A DNA stretch of 64,000 nt from Aromatoleum toluclasticum ATCC 700605 (GTDB taxonomy: Bacteria > Pseudomonadota > Gammaproteobacteria > Burkholderiales > Rhodocyclaceae). The first letter of the stretch is position 1; each line of letters opens with the position of its first letter. Both the position numbers and the translations under genes were made by a program. This document shows positions 31,077 to 45,573 of this stretch, piece by piece. The stretch is from NCBI RefSeq assembly GCF_000378245.1, contig NZ_KB899491.1:372001-436000 (forward strand), read 5' to 3'. The notes beneath the pieces were generated by a model. That model did no database searches, was not told the DNA's origin, and worked only from the letters and a program-made list of their open reading frames with translations.

Positions 31077-31103
31077 CCGGGAAACGGATCGGCCCGGATC
31101 AAG

Positions 31104-32690
31104 ATGGCAGACAAGCAGCAGTCGATGCGCCAATCGCGGGGTCAGAACGACCTCTCGCCCCTGTTCGACATCATGCTCGAAGGGGTGGTTGTGCGCGACG
31201 GTGCGGGCCGCATCACCGCATGCAATCGCACGGCGCAACAGATCTACGGACTCTCTGCTGCCGAACTCGAAGGCCACACGGCGGCGAGCCTGCCGGTCGG
31301 CTTCCTCTACGAGGATGGCTCTTCCTGTCCGCCGGACCTGCACCCGGCGATGGTCACCTTGCGCACGGGCCAGCCCCAGCGCGGCGTGGTGATGGGAATT
31401 GCCCATCCGGGGAAGGATCCGGTGTGGATCCAGGTGAACAGCCAGCCGATTGCCGATGCCGAGGGCCGGATCACGTCGGTGATCACCAGCTTCGCCGACA
31501 TCACGCCGATCAAGCGTGCGGAAGACGCCCTGCGGGCGAGCGAGGCGCGCAACCGGACGCTCGCCGAAGCGATCGCGCAGTCCGGCTGTTCGGTCATCAT
31601 CACCGATGGCGACGGGCGTATCGAATACGTGAATCCTGCCTGCTGCAAGGCCTACGGCTACTCCGAGGATGAGCTTATCGGAGAGCGGCCGAGCATTTTC
31701 AAGTCCGGAGAGACGACGCAGGAGGAGTATGCAAGCCTGTGGCGGACTATCCTCGCCGGGGAGGCCTGGCGCGGCGAGATGTCGAATCGCAGCCGCGACG
31801 GCAAGCTGATCCGCGAGGCGGTATCCGTGTCACCGGTGCGGGACGAGAGCGGCGAGGTCCGTCATTTCGTCGCGCTCAAGGAAGACATCACGCAGCTGCG
31901 CGAGGACGAGCGCAGGCGCCACGAACTGTTCGAGCGCGTTGCGCGGCTCGAGCGCATGGAGCTCGTCGCCACGTTGGCGGGGGGCATCGCGCACGATTTT
32001 AACAACGTCCTCGCTGCCATCCTCGGCTACTCGCAGCTGGCGGCCACGCAGCTCAAGCAGGACGGCGGGCAGGCGCGCGTGTTGAAGTACGTCGAGGAGA
32101 TTCGCTCGGCCGGCCAGCGTGCGCGCGAACTGATCCAGCAGCTCCTGAGCTTCCGCCGCGGCGGCGCGGTGCAGCAGGGCAGCGCCGAGCTCGCCGTGAT
32201 CGGCCGCGAGGCCGTCGGCCTGCTGCGCGCGACCCTTCCCGACACGCTCGCGGTGGTTGCCGATATCGATCCCGGTCTGCCGCGGCTATCCGTTGATCCG
32301 GCACATCTTCACCAGATCATGATGAACCTGCTGATCAACGCGCGCGATGCGATCGCCGGCATCGGCACCATCCGGTTGACGGCCCGCCGTGTGTCCTTCG
32401 ACGGTGCGCAGCGCTGCGACTCCTGTGGTCACGAGTTCAGGGGAGCCTATGTGGCGATCACGGTGACGGACGTCGGCGTGGGGATCGCACCCGAGCACCG
32501 CGAGAAACTGTTCGAACCCTTCTTTACGACCAAGGACGTCGGACAGGGAACGGGCATGGGGCTGGCCGTAGTGCACACCATGACCCACCTGTACGACGGG
32601 CACGTACGCGTCGAATCGGAGCCCGGCAAGGGCACGGCCGTGCAGGTCGTGCTGCCGGTGCAACTGCTCAAGGAGGGCGGTGCCGAGTAG
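31104..32690 (+). CDS. PAS-PAS sensor histidine kinase without an adjacent response regulator
   Basis: The 528-residue soluble kinase has two PAS domains (about 17-130 and 150-265), a HisKA domain with phospho-acceptor H297 in GIAHDFNN, and a HATPase domain with NLLINARDA, DVGVGIAP, LFEPFFTTK and GTGMGLAVVH. No membrane helices are seen, so it likely senses a cytoplasmic signal. The ATPase domain contains an unusual C438-D-S-C441 pair within CDSCGHEFRG, which may bind metal or sense redox. No receiver gene is next to it. The ATG at 31104 is chosen because the promoter box lies upstream. Confidence 0.87.
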   Translation: MADKQQSMRQSRGQNDLSPLFDIMLEGVVVRDGAGRITACNRTAQQIYGLSAAELEGHTAASLPVGFLYEDGSSCPPDLHPAMVTLRTGQPQRGVVMGIAHPGKDPVWIQVNSQPIADAEGRITSVITSFADITPIKRAEDALRASEARNRTLAEAIAQSGCSVIITDGDGRIEYVNPACCKAYGYSEDELIGERPSIFKSGETTQEEYASLWRTILAGEAWRGEMSNRSRDGKLIREAVSVSPVRDESGEVRHFVALKEDITQLREDERRRHELFERVARLERMELVATLAGGIAHDFNNVLAAILGYSQLAATQLKQDGGQARVLKYVEEIRSAGQRARELIQQLLSFRRGGAVQQGSAELAVIGREAVGLLRATLPDTLAVVADIDPGLPRLSVDPAHLHQIMMNLLINARDAIAGIGTIRLTARRVSFDGAQRCDSCGHEFRGAYVAITVTDVGVGIAPEHREKLFEPFFTTKDVGQGTGMGLAVVHTMTHLYDGHVRVESEPGKGTAVQVVLPVQLLKEGGAE

Positions 32691-32699
32691 TGCCGGAAC

Positions 32700-34558
<1,859 letters not shown>

Positions 34559-34598
34559 ACGCGCGCTCCGGCGGCGGCCGGCACGGTACGCAACGAAG

Positions 34599-34620
34599 AA
34601 CGCCACCTGCGGGTGGCGTT
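34599..34620 (+). terminator. Terminator after purB
   Basis: A 9-bp perfect stem (aacgccacc / ggtggcgtt) with a 4-base loop (tgcg) is followed by tcattt. It lies 40 bases past the purB stop. Confidence 0.75.
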
Positions 34621-34649
34621 TCATTTAAGACGACGGAAAGGAAACTGGA

Positions 34650-34967
34650 ATGGCGTTTGCCGACAATCTCAAGCCGCTGCCCAAGGTGTCGCACCTGGCG
34701 GCCCTCAACCTCCTCGACGCCGATGGTGCGCTCGTCGCGACTATCGAGAACAAGGCCGGTCAGGCCGGCTCGCTGGCGGTGTATAACCACCTCGCACAGC
34801 TCTACGGCTCGATCAACGCCGAGGCGGCGAAGAAGGGGCTGGAGCTGTATGCAGAGCACACCGAGGACGCGCGTGCGAATCCGGGCAAGCACCCGAATAT
34901 CGACCGGCTGATCGGGATCATCGAGCGTGGCGAGGTGCTGCGCGTGAAGCAGGTATTCGCGGTCTGA
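34650..34967 (+). CDS. DUF2322 family protein
   Basis: The 105-residue cytoplasmic protein matches, from memory, the DUF2322 family, with SHLAALNLLDADGALVATI near the N-terminus and the conserved ARANPGKHPNIDRL segment. Its function is unknown. It has its own start region after the purB terminator and an ATG preceded by GGAAAGGAAA. Confidence 0.78.
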   Translation: MAFADNLKPLPKVSHLAALNLLDADGALVATIENKAGQAGSLAVYNHLAQLYGSINAEAAKKGLELYAEHTEDARANPGKHPNIDRLIGIIERGEVLRVKQVFAV

Positions 34968-34985
34968 ACTCCCGGTAACCCACTG

Positions 34986-35046
34986 CCGTTCGGGCTGAGC
35001 CTGTCGAAGCCCAGCAAACGCCCTTCGACAGGCTCGGGGCGAACGG
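34986..35046. repeat. Dispersed palindromic (REP-like) repeat
   Basis: Two 24-base arms (34986-35009 and 35023-35046) are inverted copies with three mismatches around a 13-base centre. The core motif cctgtcgaag with gagcctg is a repeat often seen between genes in proteobacterial genomes. It lies between the convergent DUF2322 gene and marC and could also end transcription from both sides. Confidence 0.7.
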
Positions 35047-35081
35047 GACTGACTTGCGGGACGGAGCCTCGCTGGTGCCCG

Positions 35082-35702
35082 TCAGGCGCCGCCCAGGCCG
35101 AAGAAGTCGCGTATACCCAGCATGCCGATCTGGAAGCCGATGGCGACCAGGATCAGGCCCATGAAGCGGGTGAAGATGCGCTCGACGCGCGGTGTGGCCA
35201 GCCGCTGGCGGACGAGCGCGAGACGCAGCGTCGCCCATAGCACGGCAGCGGTCGCGACCGACGCAAACAGTGCGATGACCGGCAGGTAGAGGCGCGACGG
35301 GTAGGCGACCGACAGCGTGATCGCGGTCGTGATCGCGCCCGGGCCGGCGATCAGCGGCATCGCGAAGGGAACGACGATGCGGTCCTCGGCGTCCTCGGGC
35401 GAGGCCTCGTCGCGCTGGATGCCGCTGGGGCTGCCGCGCAGCATGTCGAGCCCGACCAGGATGATGACGAGGCCGCCGGCGGTGCGGAAGGCGTCGAGCG
35501 AGATGCCGAAGAGTTCGAGGATGTAGCGTCCGCCGATGGCGGCCCCGGCGAGGATGGCCAGCACGGCCATCGCAGCCTGTCCGGCCGCGCGGCGGCGTGC
35601 GGCGACGGGCATGCCGGCGACGATGCCGAGGAACATCGGTGCAGCGATGATCGGGTTCGTGATCGCCAGAAGGCTGACGAAGGCCTGCAGGAACTCGTTC
35701 AT
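35082..35702 (-). CDS. marC: MarC family integral membrane protein
   Basis: The 206-residue protein has about six membrane helices and the family motifs NPIIAAPMFLGI near the N-terminus and PFAMPLIAGPGAITTAI in the second half. The MarC family was once linked to multiple antibiotic resistance, but its transport substrate is not established. It begins 19 bases after the secF stop and is probably co-transcribed with yajC-secD-secF. Confidence 0.88.
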   Translation of the reverse strand: MNEFLQAFVSLLAITNPIIAAPMFLGIVAGMPVAARRRAAGQAAMAVLAILAGAAIGGRYILELFGISLDAFRTAGGLVIILVGLDMLRGSPSGIQRDEASPEDAEDRIVVPFAMPLIAGPGAITTAITLSVAYPSRLYLPVIALFASVATAAVLWATLRLALVRQRLATPRVERIFTRFMGLILVAIGFQIGMLGIRDFFGLGGA

Positions 35703-35721
35703 CGCCGTGTAGGGGAAGGGG

Positions 35722-36651
35722 TCAGACGACCGCTTCTTCCTTTTCCTTCTTCGGCTTCATGAACTGTTCGCGCGAAACGCCCAGCCACATCACCAGCGGG
35801 CTCGCGACCAGCACCGAGGAGTAGATGCCGAAGAGGATGCCGATCGTCAGCGCCATCGCGAAGTAGTGCAGGGTCTCGCCGCCGAACAGCAGCATCGCCA
35901 GTACCATCATCTGCGTGCTGCCGTGGGTGATGACGGTGCGCGAGATCGTGGAGGTGATGGCGTGGTCGAGCACTTCCGGAGTCGTCAGGCCGCGCTTCTT
36001 CTTGAAGGTCTCGCGCACGCGGTCGAAGACGACGACCGACTCGTTGACCGAATAGCCCAGCACCGCGAGCACGGCAGCCAGCACCGGCAGCGAGAATTCC
36101 CACTGGAAGAAGGCGAAGAAGCCCAGGATGATCACGACGTCGTGCAGGTTGGCGATGATCGCGGACACCGCGAAGCGCCACTCGAAGCGTACCGCCAGGT
36201 ACACGACGATGCCGAAGATCACGAGCAGCAGCGCCATCGCACCGTCCGAGGCGAGTTCCTTGCCGACCTGCGGGCCGACGAATTCGACGCGCCGCAGCTC
36301 CGGTGTGGCGCCCACGGACTGAAGCGTCGCCATCGTGCGCTCGGACATCTTGGCGGTGTCGAGGTCGTCGCGGTTCGGCAGGCGGATCAGTACGTCGCGC
36401 GCGCTGCCGAAGTTCTGCACCTGAGCGTCCGGGTAGCCGCTGGTGGCGAGCGCAGAGCGGATCGGTTCAAGTTGCGGCGCCTCGGTATAGGTGACCTCGA
36501 CCAAGGTGCCGCCGGTGAATTCCACCGACAGGTGCAGGCCGCGCGTCGCGAGGAAGAACACCGCCAGCACGAACGTGATCAACGAGATGATGTTGAACAC
36601 GAGCGCATGGCGCATGAACGGGATGTCTTTCTTGATACGGAAAAATTCCAT
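35722..36651 (-). CDS. secF: Protein translocase subunit SecF
   Basis: SecF partners SecD as an RND-type, proton-driven unit that helps pull exported proteins out on the periplasmic side. The 309-residue product has six membrane helices, the periplasmic FTGGTLVEV motif, and the RND-like segment LGYSVNESVVVFDRVRE. The C-terminal tail is Lys/Glu-rich. It lies 38 bases after secD. Confidence 0.96.
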   Translation of the reverse strand: MEFFRIKKDIPFMRHALVFNIISLITFVLAVFFLATRGLHLSVEFTGGTLVEVTYTEAPQLEPIRSALATSGYPDAQVQNFGSARDVLIRLPNRDDLDTAKMSERTMATLQSVGATPELRRVEFVGPQVGKELASDGAMALLLVIFGIVVYLAVRFEWRFAVSAIIANLHDVVIILGFFAFFQWEFSLPVLAAVLAVLGYSVNESVVVFDRVRETFKKKRGLTTPEVLDHAITSTISRTVITHGSTQMMVLAMLLFGGETLHYFAMALTIGILFGIYSSVLVASPLVMWLGVSREQFMKPKKEKEEAVV

Positions 36652-36689
36652 GATTCAGCCCTGTATTCAGCCTTGTACGTGCGCGGCGT

Positions 36690-38549
36690 TCAGTTGCCCG
36701 GCTTCCAGATCTGCCCGATCGACACCGACTCGAGCTTGCGGCGGCGACCGTAGATGATGTTCACGAGCATGCGCGAGATCAGGATGGCGCTGAACATCGA
36801 GGTCAGGATGCCGAGGCAGTGCACTACCGCGAAGCCTCGCACCGGTCCGGAGCCGAAGACGAGCAGCGCGATGCCGGCGATCAGCGTCGTGATGTTCGAG
36901 TCGAGAATCGTGTCGAAGGCGCGTTCGTAGCCTGCATGGATGGCAGCCTGCGGCGAGACCCCGTTGCGCAGCTCCTCGCGGATGCGCTCGTTGATCAGCA
37001 CGTTCGCGTCGATCGCCATGCCCAGGGTCAGCGCCATGGCCGCGATGCCGGGCAGTGTCAGCGTCGCCTGCAGCAGCGACAGCAGGGCGACGAGCAGCAG
37101 CAGGTTGGCGGCCAGCGCGATCACCGACACGAGGCCGAACAGCATGTAGTACACGCTCATGAAGATCGCGATCGCGACGAAGCCCCACAGCGTCGAGTGG
37201 AAGCCCTTCGCGATGTTCTCGGCGCCGAGGCTCGGGCCGACGGTGCGTTCCTCGATGATCTCCATCGGCGCGGCGAGGCTGCCGGCGCGCAGCAGCAGTG
37301 CGACGTCGCTCGCTTCCTGGGTCGTCATGCGCCCCGAGATCTGCACGCGTCCGCCGCCGATCTCGGTGCGGATCACCGGCGCCGTGACGACCTCGCCCTT
37401 GCCCTTCTCGATCAACAGGATGGCCATGCGCTTGCCGACGTTCTCGCGCGTGACGTCGCGGAAGATGCGGCTGCCGGCGGCGTCCAGCGTCAGGTGTACG
37501 GCGGGTTCGTGCGTCTGGCCGTCGAAGCCCGGCTGGGCATCGGTGAGGCGGTCGCCGGTGAGCACCACCTGGTTGCGCACGAGGATGGGGGAGCCGCCGC
37601 GCTCGTTGTAGATCTCGGTGCCGAGCGGCACGCTGCCCGCAAGGGCGCCTTCGAGCGCGCCCGGCGTCTCGTCGACGAGGCGGACCTCGAGCGTCGCGGT
37701 GCGCCCGAGGATGTCCTTCGCCTTCGCGACGTCCTGCACGCCGGGCAGCTGCACGACGATGCGGTCGACGCCCTGCTGCTGGATCACCGGTTCGGCGACG
37801 CCGAGCTCGTTGATGCGGTTGTGCAGCGTGGTGATGTTCTGCTTGATCGCGAAATCGCGGATGTTTTTCTGCGCAGCCTGGGACAGCGTCGCGACCAGCC
37901 TGAGATCGTCGGCGGAGTCGTCGCGGTCGGCGAGCTGCAGATCCGCGGTGCTGCCGGCAACCGCCCTGCGCGCGGCTTCGCGCTGTTCGGCATCACGGAA
38001 GCGCAGCACGACGTTGTTGCCTTCACGCGTGATGCCGGCGTGGCGCACGTTCTTGTCGCGCAGCAGCGTGCGCAGGTCGGCGGCGGTCGCATCCAGGCGC
38101 TTCGTGATCGCACCGGGCATATCGACCTGGAGCAGGAAGTGCACGCCGCCGCGCAGGTCCAGACCGAGGTACATCGGCAGGGCGTGGATCGCGGTGAGCC
38201 AGTTCGGCGAGGCGGAAAGCAGGTTCAGGGCAACGACATAGGACGGGTCGCGCGGATCGGGGTTCAGGCGCTTTTCGATGACGTCCTTCGCGCGCAGCTG
38301 CACGTCGGTATTGGCGACGCGCACACGGATGCTGTTGACGTCGATGAACAGCCCGGTGTGTTCGATTCCGGCATCCCGGAGCGTCTGCTCGATCGTGCCG
38401 TTGAGCGAGGCATCGAGCTTGAGCGTGGCTTTGCCGCTGGAGACCTGGACCGCGGGTACTTCACCGTAGAAGTTGGGAAGGGTGTAGATCAGGCCGAGGA
38501 TCAGGACCAGACCGATGAGAATGTTCTTCCAGAGCGGATAGCGGTTCAT
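36690..38549 (-). CDS. secD: Protein translocase subunit SecD
   Basis: SecD forms the SecDF complex with SecF. The 619-residue product has an N-terminal membrane helix, a large periplasmic region with LGLDLRGGVHFLLQVD and VVQLPGVQD, and five more helices near the C-terminus that include GMAIDANVLINERIREE, the proton-relay helix with its Asp. It follows yajC in the same direction. Confidence 0.96.
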   Translation of the reverse strand: MNRYPLWKNILIGLVLILGLIYTLPNFYGEVPAVQVSSGKATLKLDASLNGTIEQTLRDAGIEHTGLFIDVNSIRVRVANTDVQLRAKDVIEKRLNPDPRDPSYVVALNLLSASPNWLTAIHALPMYLGLDLRGGVHFLLQVDMPGAITKRLDATAADLRTLLRDKNVRHAGITREGNNVVLRFRDAEQREAARRAVAGSTADLQLADRDDSADDLRLVATLSQAAQKNIRDFAIKQNITTLHNRINELGVAEPVIQQQGVDRIVVQLPGVQDVAKAKDILGRTATLEVRLVDETPGALEGALAGSVPLGTEIYNERGGSPILVRNQVVLTGDRLTDAQPGFDGQTHEPAVHLTLDAAGSRIFRDVTRENVGKRMAILLIEKGKGEVVTAPVIRTEIGGGRVQISGRMTTQEASDVALLLRAGSLAAPMEIIEERTVGPSLGAENIAKGFHSTLWGFVAIAIFMSVYYMLFGLVSVIALAANLLLLVALLSLLQATLTLPGIAAMALTLGMAIDANVLINERIREELRNGVSPQAAIHAGYERAFDTILDSNITTLIAGIALLVFGSGPVRGFAVVHCLGILTSMFSAILISRMLVNIIYGRRRKLESVSIGQIWKPGN

Positions 38550-38630
38550 GACTTGGAGGGGCTGGAAAGAGGAGGCGACGGAGCGTCGCGGTTGCGCAGC
38601 GCCGGCGTGGCCGGCGCATGACGCGCGACC

Positions 38631-38957
38631 TTACAGGGTCTTCAGCGTGCCCTTCGGCAGCACGGTGGTGACGGCCTGGTTCTGCACGAGGATATTGACG
38701 TTGTCCGCGATTTCGATGCGCAGGAAGCTGTCGCCGACCTGGGTCACGCGGCCGGCGATGCCGCCCTGGGTGACGACCTCGTCGCCCTTCGCGAGCGCCG
38801 AGACCATCGCCTTGTGTTCCTTCGCGCGCTTCATCTGCGGACGGATCATCAGAAACCACAGGACGATGAACATCAGGATCAGCGGCAGCATGCCCATCAG
38901 GCCGCCGGTGGGATCGCCGCCGGTCGCAGCCTGGGCGTATGCGTTGGAAATGAACAC
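38631..38957 (-). CDS. yajC: Sec translocase accessory subunit YajC
   Basis: YajC is a small inner-membrane protein associated with SecDF and with the AcrB pump. The 108-residue product has one membrane helix (about residues 22-41, LPLILMFIVLWFLMIRPQ), a basic KRAKEHK segment and the family motifs GDEVVTQGGIAG and VLPKGTLK. It is the first gene of the yajC-secD-secF(-marC) unit. Confidence 0.96.
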   Translation of the reverse strand: MFISNAYAQAATGGDPTGGLMGMLPLILMFIVLWFLMIRPQMKRAKEHKAMVSALAKGDEVVTQGGIAGRVTQVGDSFLRIEIADNVNILVQNQAVTTVLPKGTLKTL

Positions 38958-38989
38958 GGGTGACTCCGGGTGGTTGCTTAAAGCGGCCG

Positions 38990-38995
38990 ATTATA
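38990..38995 (-). promoter_or_regulatory. -10 box of the yajC-secDF unit
   Basis: The minus strand carries TATAAT here, 32 bases before the yajC ATG. The spacer separates the unit from tgt, which ends at 39091. No clear -35 is seen at 17 bp. Confidence 0.5.
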
Positions 38996-39090
38996 GCAGC
39001 AGGCCTTGGCGCGCCTGTGGCAAGCCGAAGCGGAGCCGGGAAATCGCATGATCGGCTGAAGCCGCTCCACGGTCGGGCGACGCCGGTCGT

Positions 39091-41230
<2,140 letters not shown>

Positions 41231-41234
41231 GCGC

Positions 41235-41264
41235 TTGCCGCTTGCAGGGGCTTTCATGGATAAT
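41235..41264 (+). promoter_or_regulatory. Promoter of tRNA-Leu
   Basis: TTGCCG (41235-41240), an 18-bp spacer and GATAAT (41259-41264) end 14 bases before the mature tRNA 5' end. It overlaps the start region of the divergent queA. Confidence 0.6.
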
Positions 41265-41278
41265 GCGGCGCTTCCCGG

Positions 41279-41363
41279 GCCGGGATGGCGGAATCGGTAG
41301 ACGCAGCGGATTCAAAATCCGCCGCCGCAAGGTGTGTGGGTTCGAGTCCCACTCCCGGCACCA
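41279..41363 (+). tRNA. tRNA-Leu (anticodon CAA)
   Basis: The 85-nt sequence folds as a class II tRNA. The acceptor stem gccggga pairs with tcccggc (41353-41359), followed by A73 and an encoded CCA. The anticodon loop is ttcaaaa with stem gcgga/tccgc, giving CAA, which reads UUG codons. A D-loop with ggtaga, a long variable arm and gttcgag in the T-loop are present. Confidence 0.96.
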
Positions 41364-41682
41364 GTCTTTCTCCAGCGGAAAGCGCAGCAAAGGTCGCGGA
41401 TTCTAGCAGAGTTCGCGGAACGCCAATGCGGCTGCGCGGTCTCCTGTCTGTCCCCTTCCTGTTCGACATTCCTTCCTCGTGGCGGTACTCGCCGCGTCGT
41501 TTGTGAGCGAATGTCCTGCGCCGTGCAGCGTCACCGCGCACCGGCGAGAGCAGGGGTAGATAATTTCAAGTTCGTAAAAAACTGAACTTCGTTCATTTCC
41601 AATCTTCTTTTTTGGAAATTGTCGGGCGTCCATACTTCTTCTGCGGGCCGGCTTGCCGGCTCATCACGAAGGAGATGGTGCA
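41364..41682. other. Non-coding spacer between tRNA-Leu and the HPF-like gene
   Basis: No convincing gene is seen in this 319-bp stretch. It holds a small hairpin after the tRNA (ctttc near 41366 with gaaag), an AT-rich tract, a possible -10 GATAAT at 41559-41564, and a 7-bp stem-loop (atttcca at 41595-41601 with tggaaat at 41613-41619). The last two probably belong to the control region of the next gene. Confidence 0.5.
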
Positions 41683-42030
41683 ATGCGAATCGATCTGCAA
41701 TGTAACGGTGTCGAACCCCCTGCCGGTCTACGTGAATACGTCGCACGGCGGATGAAATTCGCAATCGGCCGCTTCCGCGATCAAATCAAGTGGGCGCGGA
41801 TCAAGGTGGCTGACGTGAATGGGCCGCGGGGCGGCGTGGATAAGCGTTGCGTGGTACAACTGCGCCTGCGCAACCTGCCCGACGTGATCTTCTCGATCAC
41901 CGAAGTCGAGGCACGCTCGGCGATCGATCGCGCGGCCGAACGCGTATCGCAGGTGCTGGCTCGCCGGCTCGAACGCCAGCGCCGCATCGTGCGCGAACTC
42001 CTGCCGGAAGCAGTGCCGGCCGGCGCCTGA
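41683..42030 (+). CDS. hpf: HPF/RaiA-family ribosome-associated protein (short form)
   Basis: The 115-residue protein has the beta-alpha-beta fold of the HPF/YfiA family, with MRIDLQCNGVEPPAGLREYVARR at the N-terminus and an AIDRAAERVSQVLARRLERQR helix at the C-terminus. Family members bind the 30S subunit in slow growth and block or dimerise ribosomes. There is no long C-terminal dimerisation domain, so it is a short type. The ATG at 41683 follows AAGGAGATGG. It is not in the usual rpoN context, so hpf is a family-level name. Confidence 0.75.
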   Translation: MRIDLQCNGVEPPAGLREYVARRMKFAIGRFRDQIKWARIKVADVNGPRGGVDKRCVVQLRLRNLPDVIFSITEVEARSAIDRAAERVSQVLARRLERQRRIVRELLPEAVPAGA

Positions 42031-42071
42031 CGGATTTCACCCAAAACTCGAACAACGGAGGTAATCACTCG

Positions 42072-42737
42072 ATGGAAAACCGCATCGCAACAATGACCCG
42101 CCCGGAGGCCTCGGTCCTCTCGACCAACCGGGTCATCCGCAACACCTACATGCTCCTGTCGATGACGCTGGCGTTCTCGGCAGCAACCGCGGGGCTTTCG
42201 ATGGCGCTCGGCCTGCCGCATCCGGGGTTGATCATCACGCTGGTGGGCTACTTCGGCCTGCTGTTCCTGACGACCAAGTTCCGCGACAGCGGCTTGGGCG
42301 TGCTGTTCGTGTTCGCGCTGACCGGCTTCATGGGCTTCACGCTGGGGCCGGTCGTGTCGAAGTACCTGGCGCTGCCCAACGGCCACCAGATCGTGATGCA
42401 GGCGATGGGCGGCACGGCGGCGATCTTCCTGGGTCTGTCGGCCTACGCGGTGACGACGCGCAAGGATTTCTCATTCATGGGCGGGTTCCTGACGGTCGGC
42501 ATCCTCGTCGCCTTCCTCGCCGGCCTCGGCGCGGTGTTCTTCCAGATGCCGGGCCTGTCACTGGCGGTGTCGGCGATGTTCGTGCTGCTGATGTCGGGCC
42601 TGATCCTGTACGAGACCAGCAACATCATCCACGGCGGCGAGACGAACTACGTGATGGCGACCGTGACCTTGTACGTGTCGATCTACAACCTCTTCACCAG
42701 CCTGCTGCACCTGCTGGGGGTCATGAACGACGACTGA
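42072..42737 (+). CDS. yccA: Bax inhibitor-1 family membrane protein, YccA-like
   Basis: The 221-residue protein has about seven membrane helices and the BI-1 (UPF0005) pattern, with an N-terminal cytoplasmic tail (LSTNRVIRNTYMLLSMTLAFSA) and a GLILYETSNIIHGGETNY segment before the last helix. YccA in E. coli interacts with the FtsH protease and protects the Sec translocon. GGAGGT precedes the ATG at 42072. It follows the HPF-like gene by 41 bases and may share its transcript. Confidence 0.88.
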   Translation: MENRIATMTRPEASVLSTNRVIRNTYMLLSMTLAFSAATAGLSMALGLPHPGLIITLVGYFGLLFLTTKFRDSGLGVLFVFALTGFMGFTLGPVVSKYLALPNGHQIVMQAMGGTAAIFLGLSAYAVTTRKDFSFMGGFLTVGILVAFLAGLGAVFFQMPGLSLAVSAMFVLLMSGLILYETSNIIHGGETNYVMATVTLYVSIYNLFTSLLHLLGVMNDD

Positions 42738-42776
42738 TGTCGCTGCGCCCCTCGCGGGCGGGCGTGGGAGTGAAGG

Positions 42777-42802
42777 ACGGGGCGCCCTGCGGGGCGCCCC
42801 GT
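42777..42802 (+). terminator. Terminator after the YccA-like gene
   Basis: An 11-bp stem (acggggcgccc at 42777-42787 with 42792-42802) and a 4-base loop are followed by ttgtttt on the plus strand. The convergent P-type ATPase gene ends at 42838. Confidence 0.8.
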
Positions 42803-42837
42803 TTGTTTTGTGCGTGGGGGGGCTTCCGCGGGGGCTC

Positions 42838-45525
<2,688 letters not shown>

Positions 45526-45573
45526 CGCCGGACTGTCCTCGCGCAGGCGGCGCGGCGGCGGGCCGCGCCGGCG

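Noticed and set aside
36819-38621. Long plus-strand open frame across secD
   Set aside because: secD is clear on the minus strand; the plus frame mirrors its codon pattern.
41611-41630. Possible sigma-54 promoter before the HPF-like gene
   Set aside because: TGG and GC occur at about the right distance, but the rest of the -24/-12 consensus is not matched.
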